64,000 nucleotides of DNA from Mermis nigrescens (Eukaryota > Nematoda > Enoplea > Mermithida > Mermithidae): NCBI GenBank assembly GCA_036768485.1, contig JAVLUZ010000753.1:186001-250000 (forward strand). Direction: 5' to 3'. How positions within the stretch are numbered: the first letter of the stretch is position 1; each line of letters begins with the position of its first letter. Position numbers and translations under genes: made by a program. Below the pieces are notes generated by a model. That model made no database searches. It was not told where the DNA came from and saw only the letters and a list, made by a program, of their open reading frames with translations. Positions 46,664-57,080 of the stretch are shown piece after piece.

Positions 46664-47530
46664 CTAATGAGCGAGTCGCGGGCTATTAGTATTTACATTA
46701 GGTTTACATTTAACGCAATCAGCACGAAAATCGATGTATAATCCTTGTTCACCTCGAGATTTGCGATCATTCAGCTCATAAACCAGTTCGCGTTGCCGTT
46801 TTCGTTGTAGAAAGGATAGGTCAGGACGACAACGTAGATGCGAAAGCGGGCCTTTGGATTGGACACGGACTGTCTTATTAATCAGTGAGATAAAGCGATG
46901 CCTTGCCTGAGCCGAAGTCAGGCAAACTTTGACAAATTGAACGCGATTTTCATGAATGGGACCATCACGAAAGACGCGAGTTACATCGGACGACACTAGA
47001 TCGTGACCATCAGAATAAGAGTCAATCAGAGATTTTACCTGATTTATGTCCTCGACACTGTTCGATAAAGGCAAATTGAATAAAACGGCATTGCACTTTT
47101 TAGAATCCCTTTCAATCGCATCATTTATCATGGCAGACAAATCGTTTTTATCATAATCAGTAGAACAATTTCGTGAACGTTCAAGGTGATCAATTTTATT
47201 TTGTAAGTCAGCAAGCTGAGTAGCAAAATTGTCTAAACGTTGTTCAATATGAAGATATTTTTTCACGATCGGTCTACAATGGAAACAATAGAAAGTGGAA
47301 TGGGGCTTTGAATAAGTTTCATAGTCATGATCGTCAACTTTTAAGCAAGATGTATGACCCCAGTGTTCACAAAAATCACATAATAAAGCAGTATCGTCAT
47401 CAGTGACTAACTTGTAGCAAATAACACAGTCGGCAGAATTATCATTTGCAGCATTTAATACAGCAAAGTTAGACGTCCGTGAAGGTGACCTGGCACTTAA
47501 ACTGGTGGTATCGATATTTTTGAAGCGCAA
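46664..47530 (-). CDS. LINE ORF1 protein (PHD finger, nucleic-acid chaperone-like)
   Basis: About 288 codons. Residues ~35-85 form a PHD-type zinc finger with C/H spacing CxxC..CxxC..H..C..CxxC (CVICYK, CDFCEHWGHTSC, FYCFHC). A predicted coiled coil follows (IEQRLDNFATQLADLQNKID), then NAVLFNLPLS, typical of LINE ORF1 RNA-binding domains, and a basic C-terminus. The frame has no proper ATG: an ATG at 47544 is one base out of frame, and adding one A to the AAAA run would join it to this frame. ORF1 proteins of this class bind the element RNA. It ends in TAG at 46664-46666, immediately followed in frame by ORF2. Confidence 0.85.
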   Translation of the reverse strand: MRFKNIDTTSLSARSPSRTSNFAVLNAANDNSADCVICYKLVTDDDTALLCDFCEHWGHTSCLKVDDHDYETYSKPHSTFYCFHCRPIVKKYLHIEQRLDNFATQLADLQNKIDHLERSRNCSTDYDKNDLSAMINDAIERDSKKCNAVLFNLPLSNSVEDINQVKSLIDSYSDGHDLVSSDVTRVFRDGPIHENRVQFVKVCLTSAQARHRFISLINKTVRVQSKGPLSHLRCRPDLSFLQRKRQRELVYELNDRKSRGEQGLYIDFRADCVKCKPNVNTNSPRLAH

Positions 47531-47544
47531 TTTCTTTTACCCAT

Positions 47545-48430
47545 GGTAAAAATCAAAGAAATACGTAGGCAGAATTGCAATATTGATCAAATTTAGTTAA
47601 AATAACGCATTGCGGCTCTTCAGCTCGATTAGTCGCCACCTCCTTTATAACTTCAACGTATATCAACGTATCATCATAAATGCTTAAAAATCGTGTTCTC
47701 AACGCATTTAAAGCGTTTTTACAGTGAAAAAGGCACTTTAAAAATTTTTTTCCGATTTCACCACCCTTGGAAGGGAATAGAAATGATGGCACGCAGTCAA
47801 TGCCCTAACAGAGTATAAATTTTCCAAGCAAGTTAAAATAAGAAGCAAAGGACTTTGAATGTAAATGAGAAAGCTCCGATGAAAAACAGAAGTAATAATC
47901 GTTATTAACAAAACCAGAAACAGAAGTAGGGGAATCGCAGAGATGTAGCGATTGGGCGGAATAGGTATTGGTCGTAATAAATGAGACATATAGTTTATCG
48001 AACGCAATTCTGCAGCGCACTTCACATTCGCCTATAATTAACTTCCCGTCCTAATAACTATTACACAAGAAACGCGTTTTCAAGCAGGCGGTTCCCATTC
48101 AATTTAATGTAAAAGTGTTTGCAAAAATAGTTTCTTGAAAAGGTACAATTTCCACCTAGAAATAGAATGTATCTGTCAACTCTAAATCTTTTGGCCACTA
48201 GCTACGAATAAATGAGATAAAAGTAGCATTTGGCTTGATTAGTTAAGTGAAGGAATCGAAAACATGCAGATTGTCCTGAACATTTATTCAGTAAAAGCTC
48301 ATTTATACACAGTAGCAAAGATATAAAGGAGGACTAAGTATACGTATGGTCGAATCAGTACAGTTCTCATAATTAACACTTGCCTATTGATAAATAACTG
48401 GCAATATCACATCCTGTATAAAATACGAAT
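47545..48430 (-). other. Probable LINE 5' untranslated region and hAT sequence
   Basis: No recognisable protein in either strand. Short minus-strand frames at 47553-48025 lack domains. The exact 5' end of the LINE was not located. Confidence 0.4.
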
Positions 48431-48946
48431 TACACTAAATTTTTCCCCGGCCCTGGCCATTTTTCGACCTTGTCCCGGCCGGGGCCGGGGATTGCTGAAA
48501 AATGGCCGGGGATAGCCGGGGCCGAGGCCCCGGTCGATCACTATTGGGGGGGGGCATGACCAGAATTTTTCAAAACATGGGGGCCAAAGGATGAATTTTA
48601 GCTCGCAAATTTCGATGCCCAGCCCGGATACCTTACATACGGTGAGAATCCAATAAAAACCATCGCCCTTAGGGCTGGGCTTCTTAAGTAAATCTCATTT
48701 TCTGCATAAAACCTATGCAGAACAGAAGACAGATGCAAAATACGCTTTATTCTTTTTAAAGACTAAAAATGGAGTGTTTAACCACGCGCTTGGGACTAAA
48801 TAGATTAATTCTGATCGAGAAATTTTTTTGCGATTTTTGGCTGAAAAAGCAAAGGCATGAGTGGAGAAAAACATCTTTCTCATATTTCGTTTCATAGGGG
48901 AGGCACGACTTGGCGCGCGCCCCACTATCCTCTGAATACGGGCCTG

Positions 48947-49978
48947 GTCCCGCCATAACATGTAAAATAAACTTTCTGCAAAAAAATCATTGGTTTTTCA
49001 ACATGAGTGCTCAATTTTTGTACGTTTTTAGACCCCTACAAATGTGAACTAAAAATATTTGGAAATGGTTCATCGCTATGAAAAAATAGTGGGCAAGAGT
49101 CCGATCCGGTTTATGTGAAAACACAGCTTTTTCCACACTTGGGTTTTGTGAACCGAAATTCTGGAATTTAAAGAAAAAATTTCGGGCTTGGTTCACAACG
49201 CGAATATTTTTTGGATTGTTTTTCGGTTTTTTACAGCAAAAAATGAATAATGCGAATTAGAGTTTTGAAAAGTGGAGAAAAAGCATGGACACATTCGTGA
49301 ACCAAAGCTAACAAATAGAGAACATAACGAGACAATCAAAAATATAATGAATGAGTTCTGTTTTCTTATTCGCTAAGCCTTGGAAAATGAGAAGTAGGTG
49401 CGGCACCTAAAAAGATCATTCTCAAAACTGCGGGTTTGTAAGAACAGAAACTGGGACCAAGGTTTAATTTTTCTAGAATCGGAATCAAAAACAGAATCGA
49501 TTTTTCTGGGAAACCTGTAAACATAACATCTTTAGTGGGGTGAGTAAAATACCTTTGGATTGAAGAACCTTACCAGAGGTGTATTGATAGGTTACTTAAG
49601 TTTCTAGGGATATATAATAGGTAGGAGGAGGAGGTATCAAAGAATTTTGACTCGGGGTGGTTGAATAATATTTAATTTTCAGCCTAAAACGGGAAAAACG
49701 CACCTAAAATTGGCAAAACAATGCAAGTTTTTTTTTGCCAAAAATGTATGGAGAAGGTGAAAAAGTTTCGAATTTTGGGATGTGGATGACGACCGACATT
49801 GGGTGGGGGGTTCGTCATCGCCCTGTTACATGTATGCTCGAGAGATCATGTCCCCTTCTTACACCCTATTGTATGCCTTTTACAGTTTTACATAAGCACT
49901 GGCCGCGGAAGCGTATTTAAAACGACATTATTTGACTATAAAATTAGTGGAGCCAATTAGAATAGACGCTTTTTCGGG
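48947..49978. other. Sequence upstream of the SLC7-like gene
   Basis: No repeat or gene recognised with confidence. It should contain the promoter and 5' non-coding region of the transporter gene; no core elements can be assigned. Confidence 0.35.
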
Positions 49979-52900
49979 ATGGCCGGAAATGGCACAGCTA
50001 AGAGCTTGTTGTTGGATCGAAATGGGGCTGGCAAGTTGCCAGTGATCGTGACGCCCGACACGCCGTGCACCGAATCGACCGATTTGCAGACCCCTAAACG
50101 GCGACGACGTCGTAAAAGTGGTCGGCAAGGAGCAGCCGGGCGCCCCTGGCATTAAATTAAAGCAGGGGATCAGCCTATTCAACGGCTGCTCCATCATCGT
50201 TGGAGTCATAGTCGGTTCGGGCATTTTCGTTTCGCCCGCAGGCGTTTTACGCGAATCGGGTTCCGTCGGACTAAGTCTGGCCATTTGGCTCATATGCGGC
50301 CTTTTTTCGCTCGTGAGCCATTTATATAATTTTATTGTTTTCGAGGGTTTTGAACGCAAATGTGTTTATTCACATGGGAATATCGGAGGGGGACAATGTC
50401 AGCCCCTAAGAATTTTTTAAAAAGTGTCTTTTTTTGGGCTGAAAAAGGATGAATACACTCAGTCATGTAGTTAGGATTTTATTTCGGGCGGGCGGGGGGG
50501 GGGTGGGGACAGAAATTTTTTTAAAGTTCGAGAACCATTAGGGGGTAATGAGAAATTAGGGCATTATTGAACGTTTCTCAACCAGATCTACACAGTGGTT
50601 TTAAGGTCCGTTTGTACATGTACAAAGATGGTCCCTAAAAGTCTTTGTACATTTTGTACTCACAAATTTTTGGGTACTACTATACGGTACAGTAGCGATT
50701 TTAGTGTGGTAAAAACAGAGTTTTTCGACCTTTAGTCGTGTATTTTATCTAATTTCTGGGTCTCTGAGGGCAAAAGTCATCATAAATAGTCTTGAAACGG
50801 CGCGAGCATGTACATATATACAAAGACGGTCCGAAAAGTCTTTGTAAATCGCGAAAAATCTTTGCCGGATACAAGAAAAACCGTGGCTCTACACAATGTT
50901 ACCAACCAGAAAATGAGTGATTCGTCGCGAAGCGTCGCTAAATTTTGCGCTTACTAGCTTAAAAGTACGCAGAGACTTGTTTCGATGACTTTTTACATAA
51001 ATCCACTTCGAGAAATGTTTATTTGCTCTATTTGGGGAAGCTTGTGAGAAACAATTTTGTTTTGGTTCGGAGGAGGATCAACTCTCTTCCCCTCTCTCGT
51101 TCCCTAGGCAACGGGCCTGAATACACTACACGTACATAATAAGCTTTATTTTTTGACGTTTCGCACTATGCTCGTTCTTTCTAATGCGTGATGTAAAAAC
51201 ATGAAAAAATGTCAAGAAAAATTTACAAAATATAGCTAGAAAATAAGAATGTGGCGCGAAGCGCCGAAAGTTTGACACTGCTTGAGTCAAGAGTTAGCTA
51301 AAAAACGTATAAAACATTTCAACGATTTTCTTGGAAAATAAAAAATTCCGGGGACTAAAACCTTTCTTGGGGGCGGAGGGGGGGGGGGTGTGAGAGCTAA
51401 AAACCCCTGAATCTGCCTAAGATCATCTATGGTTGCGTTAAATCGCTTCGCACAGGGACTCTGGGTGGCTCTGAGGGGTGTTTCGATCCTCCGGAATTCA
51501 AAATGTTATCATTCGTAAACCCCCCCCGAATTGAATTCATAAAATTTGCCAATTTTTACGCGATTCTTTATACTAATGAATAAAGCTCGATGATAAACGT
51601 TGAAAGTGTAGTGTTGCTTTCGTCATACCACCTATTTTTCAGTTTTTACTTTTTGTTTTATGTTCTATTTATTTTGAAAATTCGAAGTTTTTATTCAATT
51701 TAAGATTTTTATTTTCTGTTAAGCCGTTTGGAACTTCTACTCATAAAGACGGGCGTACGCCATAGGTGCGCGAGGTACAATTTTCAGGGGGTAGGGGTGA
51801 AAACCAAAAATTGCCAGGCTTTATATATAGTCCTTTGGGGGTCAGAAAATTAGCTACATATCCTTTTGGGTCTCAGAAAACTAGCTATATAGCCTTTTTT
51901 GGATTCAAAAAATAGCTATATAGCCTTTTTAGACTAAAAATATCTATTAATCCCTTTTTGGAGTCGATAAAATAGCTATTATATCCTTCTGAAACTCAGA
52001 AAAGACAACTAAATAGCATTTCTGAGCTCAAAAAAGACTATATAGCTAGTTTTCTGAGCCCAAAAAGACTGTATAGCTAATTTTCTGAGCCCAAAAAAAG
52101 GCTATATAGCTATGTTTTTCGGCCAAAATCGCTGTATAGTTACCACCATGCTCATTTTCGGCGTACGCCATCCAATTCTCAAAACTTTTCGTTTTTTATT
52201 CCTTTCGTTTGATTTCCATTTGCTTTGTTCTATTTTTATTTATTATGCTTGTTTTACATTTATGTACGTTCAGTTTTTGATTTTTGAATTGTCTTACGCG
52301 TTTTTCCTGTTCTTTTCTACTTTGTGAATTCTCCAGATTTTTTCGACGTTTTGAATATTCCTCAGTTTTTACTTATTCATGGGTTGGTTTTTAAGTTAGT
52401 TTTGATTATTTTATGTATTGATCATTAATTTGTTGACATTTCTATAATGCTAATATTTAGATTTGTGATTATTGTTTAGAGCATTTTTTATATTCAAAAA
52501 ATATTTAAAGATTTTTTGGACCTTCAGGTTTTTCTTATTTTTTCGATGTTGATGAAAGAATCTGCACTTACATACATCTTTCAAACTTTAAAGCGTACGA
52601 GTATTAGAAGATTTCTCGATTTTTTTGATGAAAAAATTCATTCATTCCTCGAATTTTTATGAAGATCTTTTTATGTTCAGGTCATAGGTGCACAAGGTCA
52701 GGGTCGGCATGGGGGTAAAATCTCAGAAATCACAAAGTAAATTCAACGTTCACAAATTATCTGTTGTTTAAACGACCAAAATAGTCAAATAGCCTATAAA
52801 ACATGATTTTTTCCGTAGTAATTTAGCATTTTGAAAGCATTTGTAGTCCATGTTGACTGCATTACACTTCCAACACTAAAAAATGCAGAAATTAATCGAT

Positions 52901-53904
52901 TTTTAGCGTTTTTGGTAAAAGTTTACAAAGTACTAATCCGTGGCGGGCCCAAAAAAAATTTTTGACATTTTTACGTTTTGATGTCAAAAATGATGCAGAA
53001 CAAGACCTAATTGCTCAAAATCGCCGGACAGTACCGGTCTAGCTGACCCCTCGAGTGACAATACCCCCCCCCCCCACCTCCCTATGTGCATGTGTGGTTC
53101 AGGTAAATATAAAATTAACATTCTTTTTATAAAGTAGATTTTTCCTCATTCCTGAATTTAAGGCAAAATGTTGCTCTCGCGCATTTTTAATATTGCTTGG
53201 TGTCACCCCTAGAAATAGCGTATTTTGAGCTATTTAATTTTCAATATTTGAAGTTTTTATTCATAGCTTTAATTTATTCTTATTATTTCTAGAAAATGTT
53301 TTCATTTTATTTTTATTTGCCGCAAATAATTGTACAATTTTAATTTAATTTATTTTTCAGAGAGGATGCTCTAAATAATTCGCTATCGATTTAAGAAAGT
53401 AAAATAAATAAAAAGCTATAGAATTCGATTTAGAATAATTTAACTCAACATGTTTAAAGTTTTAAAAAGCAATAATTAGTAGATTGTTGTTTTGAACTTC
53501 TAAAAAATATATTCAGACTTTTTTTAGGAGTTTTATTATTCACTTATTTTTATGTAATATTTATAATTATGTAAGATATATTTTGCAATTATTTTTTAAA
53601 AATTTTATCAAACCTAATACTTTTGTCATTTATTCGTTTAATTTTATTCCGTTTCTAGGTTGGAGCTCTTTGTTACGCCGAACTCGGTACGTCGATTTTG
53701 AAATCGGGCGGCGATTACGCTTATATCAGGGAGGCTTTTGGCAATTTGCCAGCATTCATTTTCCTCTGGTCTCCCTAATTATCATCAATCCGACCAGCAA
53801 CGCCATTTGCGGCCTTACGTTCGCCAAATACGTTTTACAGCCATTTTTCGGCCATTGTTTATTGCCCGATACGGCCGTTAGGCTCGTGGCAGCTTGGGTT
53901 ATTT
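49979..53904 (+). CDS. SLC7-type (LAT/y+LAT) amino-acid transporter, 5' exons, frame breaks
   Basis: Exon 1 49979-50312, exon 2 53659-53904; later exons are not in the window. Exon 1 encodes a hydrophilic N-terminus starting MAGNGTAK, then [35 protein letters not shown] and [12 protein letters not shown]1 with the GSGIF substrate motif and TM2. It ends CTC|GTGAGC, phase 0. Exon 2 follows TTTCTAG and continues [27 protein letters not shown], then [20 protein letters not shown], ending ATTT|GTGAGT. Such light chains pair with an SLC3A2-type heavy chain to exchange neutral or cationic amino acids at the plasma membrane. Two frame breaks: the ATG frame and the TM1 frame differ near 50090-50105, and one G is missing at ~53769 (FLW then VSLIIIN). 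Since homology continues past both, assembly error or very young pseudogenisation are the options. Confidence 0.8.
50605..50890. mobile_element. Second copy of the GTACATGTACAAAG element (SLC7 intron)
   Basis: Shares GTACATGTACAAAGATGGTC, GGTACAGTAGCGATTTTAG, TGAAACGGCGCGA and CTTTGCCGGATACAAG with 5343-5750, but is shorter with the centre deleted. Non-coding. Confidence 0.65.
51170..51400. repeat. Dispersed GGCGC-hairpin repeat (SLC7 intron)
   Basis: Contains GTGGCGCGAAGCGCCGAAAG, a GAGTCAAGAGTTAGCTAAAA phrase and CGATTTTCTTGGAAAAT, related to the family at 13250-13460. Followed at 51480-51640 by a strongly diverged CACACCTGGGC-family MITE. Confidence 0.5.
51810..52140. repeat. Mirror-arranged ~35 bp tandem array
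   Basis: Left half: units of AGCTATATAGCCTTTTTGG followed by CTCAGAAAACT-like sequence. Right half: the reverse complement, AGTTTTCTGAGCCCAAAAAG followed by GACTATATAGCT. The orientation switch is near 51980-52010. The shared AGCTATATAGC core is itself a palindrome. Confidence 0.8.
52141..53658. other. SLC7 intron 1, remaining part
   Basis: AT-rich intron sequence. The frame at 52112-52327 is hydrophobic by composition only. A CCCCCCCCCC run occurs near 53070. No further genes or clear repeats recognised. Confidence 0.45.
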
Positions 53905-54404
53905 GTGAGTTTAGCAAATTGTCGATTTTTGCATTTTTTCTCTTTTCACCTAATTTATTAATTCATCTCCTCATTTTTATATTTTATTTATTTTTTATTT
54001 TGTTTTTTGTGTGATGCGTCTTATTCAATTATGATTCGTTGTTGGTGTCATCAGTAAAAAGCAACGTTCTTCGTACATAAACCTGTTTAATATAGCGCAC
54101 GTTTGATCGATTGATTTATTTATTGACTAATTCGCTTGATATTCTTAAACATTTGTGGGCAACTACCGAATTCTGGGGGTTTTGACGGGCAGAATTGCCA
54201 AAAATTAAATTTGCATGGGGGTTGGACCTGGGGGTCTAAACCGTACGTCGTCATGGTGGAGGATCCTCGGCCATTATAGCAGAGAAGCACATTAAAATGG
54301 CTTATAAACTCAAGTTTTCGCCAAAGATTTTCTTACTTTGTGGATGACGACTGGACTTGGGTGGATCTGGGGAGGGAGGTGGGGGGTTTCAACCCCGCTT
54401 TGAA
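53905..54404. other. SLC7 intron 2 up to the sequence gap
   Basis: Follows the exon 2 donor GTGAGT. No further SLC7 exon is visible. It ends at an N run. Confidence 0.45.
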
Positions 54405-54421
54405 NNNNNNNNNNNNNNNNN
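54405..54421. other. Assembly gap (17 N)
   Basis: Unresolved bases. The gap lies ~25 bases left of the start of a segment duplicated at 60185. Confidence 0.99.
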
Positions 54422-54527
54422 ACTGGCTGAAAACAGCCATTTTGCCATTCAAGTAAATGTTTAGGAGAATTTCTACCTACCGTATAGCGTAAGATGTCCA
54501 CACCGGATCTGTATGACCAGAATTAAG

Positions 54528-54770
54528 TATAGTCTGTTTCGTTTATTGGAAAGCTATTCCGCTGAATTTAGTCCGCATAAACCAGGCCACAAAAGTGACC
54601 TATAAGTGCATATGTACCTATATGATGCAGTCTTGCCTCAGCTATCAAAGATCATAATGCAACTCTGATATTCTGTAAAATATACCTATTTGCTGTCGCA
54701 TTAGTATAAAACACTTATGTAGCCACTTTAAACTTGTCAAAAAACCCTCGATCAAATGAAACACACTATA
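54528..54770. mobile_element. TATAGTCTG-family MITE, copy 1
   Basis: Left TATAGTCTGTTTCGTTTAT; right ATCAAATGAAACACACTATA. 243 bp, non-coding; same family as 6439-6671. Confidence 0.75.
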
Positions 54771-54865
54771 GTTGCATAGGTACCTTTATACGTACATACA
54801 ACCTATTGTCCTGTTACATAGGTAGGTAACCTCTACCTAGCTATTTGAAATCGCATACTGACATG

Positions 54866-55362
54866 CACACCTGGGCGTGGGGTTTGGGGTATGGGACATA
54901 CGTGGGCAGCAGAAATTTCGGGGTGCAAGATTTTTTGAAGGTCAGCCTTAAAAATGCTGGTATGGTGATAAAAACACCATTTTTCGACGTTTCTCAGTAG
55001 AACTATCCATTGGCACGAACCAACTAGAAAAGCGGAAAAATTTTCAAAAATTGAATCCTTGGGGGATATTTTGATTTCTGGGGTTTTAGTGGGGGGGGGT
55101 GCATACCCCCCAAACCCCCCACGCCCAGGTATGGTATGCACCCCCCAGAAACCAAAACAACCCCCAGAAATCAAAATAACCCCCCAGAATTCAATTTTTG
55201 ATTATTTTTTCGTTTTTTTCGAAATTTTTTGATTCCAATGGATAGTGCTTGATGAGAAACGTCGAAAAATGGTGTTATCGCCATACCACTCATTTTTAAG
55301 GCCATTTTTTGACCTTCAAAAAATCTTGCCCCCCCCCAGAATTTTCTTGCTGCCCACGTATG
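54866..55362 (+). mobile_element. CACACCTGGGC MITE with a second copy nested inside, duplication copy 1
   Basis: The outer element is flanked by CTGACATG (54858-54865 and 55363-55370). Shortly after its start an inverted family member (54897-55133) is inserted; the right-hand duplicate GTATGCAC is at 55134-55141, while the left one is altered here (GTATGGGA) but perfect in copy 2. Confidence 0.82.
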
Positions 55363-55682
55363 CTGACATGGCATTAGAATATTTATGCACACATGTATGT
55401 ACGTACATATGTATTTATGTATAGTCTGTTTCATTTATCCGAGAGCTTTTTCAGCAAATATTTTCGGAGGTTACCATAACTCATTCTTTCTTATTTACTG
55501 TAGGTCGCTAGATATCACTATAGCTATGTAGTAAAGACGGGTTTTTCAACAACGTTTTTGCGGCATAATTTATTCTCGTCTTCCAGCAGATCAATTAACT
55601 TACTGATTAAAATCGCGTATTCATCATATCCTGAGTCGACACTTTAAACACAATCGACTAAGATGTTAAGAAACGCTGCTAA

Positions 55683-55706
55683 CTCCCGTATAGCTCAGTG
55701 GTAAAA
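55683..55706 (+). other. tRNA-like A-box half
   Basis: TCCCGTATAGCTCAGTGG contains a good RNA polymerase III A-box (TAGCTCAGTGG). The matching B-box half is found 2.9 kb downstream (58549-58604), after the satellite block. Read together they resemble a tRNA-derived SINE head; acceptor-stem pairing is poor, so an active tRNA gene is unlikely. Copy 2 has the same half at about 61451-61474. Confidence 0.65.
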
Positions 55707-57041
55707 GGGCGCGGGTAAAATCCGGAAATGGAAATGGAAATGGAAAATGGAAAATGGTAAAACCCGGAAATGGAAAATGGAAATGGAAAATGGAAAAATG
55801 GGTAAAAGCCGGAAAATGGAAAATGGAAAATGGAAAAGTGGGTAAAAGCCGGAAATGGAAAATTGAAAATGGAAAATTTTCCATTTCCTTATTTTCAACG
55901 GAAAATGGTTCATTTTCAAAATTTTTGGTCGTAATGTCAAACTCTATGTCGTTTTTCACCAAATTTCTCATTTTTTGAAGAAATTTCGAAAGCGTGACTC
56001 AAAAATGGAAAAAGTACAAAAATAGAAAGAACTGAAAATTGTTCATTTCTTCGTCTTTCATTCAAAATTCTCCTGTTTTGAAAAATTGACCTTCCAGATC
56101 CAGAAAAATCGTTAGTCTGCTTCGACTCATTCTAGACGATGGAAAATCGCCAGAAAATGGAAAAATAGGTAATACCTGGAAATGGAAAATGGAAAATGGA
56201 AAATTTTCCATTTCCTTTATTTCAACGGAAAATGGTCTCATTTTCAAAAACTTCAGGACGTAAATGTCAAACTCATGTCGTTTTTCACCAAGTTTCAATT
56301 TTTCAAGAAATTTTGAAGGCGTAACCTAAAAATAGAAAAAGTCTACAAAAAATGGATAAAACTGAAATTTGTTCATTTCTTTGTCTTTTCACTCAAAATT
56401 CCCTCCTTTGAAAGAATTGACCTTCCAGATCCAAAAAAATCGTTATCCACTTCGACTACAACGATTTTGTCGCAGATGGAAAATCGCTGGAAAATGGAAA
56501 AATAGGGTAAAAACCCGGGACTGGAAAATGGAAAATGGAAAATTTTCCATTTCCTTTATTTTCAACAGAAAATGGTTCATTTTTTAGTTGATCTTTTGAA
56601 ATTTCTTCAAAAATAAAGAAATTTGGTGAGAAACGTCATGATTTCGACATTCACGACCGAAAATTTTGAAAATTAACCATTTTCTATTGAAAATGAAGGA
56701 AATGGAAAATTTTCCATTTTCCATTTCCGGGTTTTACCCTATTTTTCCATTTTTCGGCGATTTTCCATCTGTGACGAAATCATTGTAGTCGAAGTGGATA
56801 ACGATTTTTTCGGATCTGGAAGGTCAATTTTTTCAAAAGAGGAGAATTTTGTGTGAAAAGACGAAGAAATGAACAATTTTTCGTTTTTTTCCGTTTTTTG
56901 TAGACTTTTCCATATTTAGTTACGCTCCGAAATTTCTTCAAAAATAGAGAAATTTGGTGAGAAACGACATGATTTCGATATTTACGACCGAAAATTTTGA
57001 AAATTAACCATTTTCCTCGTTGAAAATAGAGGAAATGGAAA

Positions 57042-57080
<39 letters not shown>

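Larger units (their letters stand above)
43749..47544 (-). mobile_element. CR1/Jockey-like LINE retrotransposon, nearly complete
   Basis: Minus-strand non-LTR element with ORF1 (PHD finger plus coiled coil) and ORF2 (endonuclease plus reverse transcriptase). Its 3' end is an AATAAA (43785-43780) followed by (TTC)9 at 43775-43749 in place of poly(A), as in CR1/L2-group elements that end in microsatellites. The 5' untranslated part may extend to about 48430. It inserted into a GGCGC-hairpin repeat inside the hAT element. ORF lesions: one-base losses near the ORF1 start and in ORF2 at ~45325. Confidence 0.9.
42913..48543 (-). mobile_element. hAT element with TAGTGATCGACC termini, split by a LINE
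   Basis: Left terminus TAGTGATCGACCTGGGC and right terminus, read inward, TAGTGATCGACCGGGGC. Flanks CTGGGGGG (42905-42912) and TTGGGGGG (48544-48551) match at 7 of 8 positions, fitting hAT target-site duplication. Subterminal DNA is very GC-rich (GGCCGGGGCCGGGG blocks). A transposase fragment lies at 43289-43495. The LINE occupies most of the interior. Confidence 0.75.
42873..48946. mobile_element. Outer TIR element holding nested transposons
   Basis: Left end TAGGCCCGTATGCAG and right end CTGAATACGGGCCTG are imperfect inverted repeats of the CAGGCCCG-type common in hAT elements. Flanks ATCTCGCC and GTCCCGCC differ by two transitions and could be an old 8 bp target-site duplication. Most of the span is a later hAT insertion and a LINE. 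Confidence 0.5.

Noticed and set aside
49928..50359. 143-codon minus-strand open frame
   Set aside because: It is antisense to SLC7 exon 1, whose plus-strand translation has clear transporter motifs.
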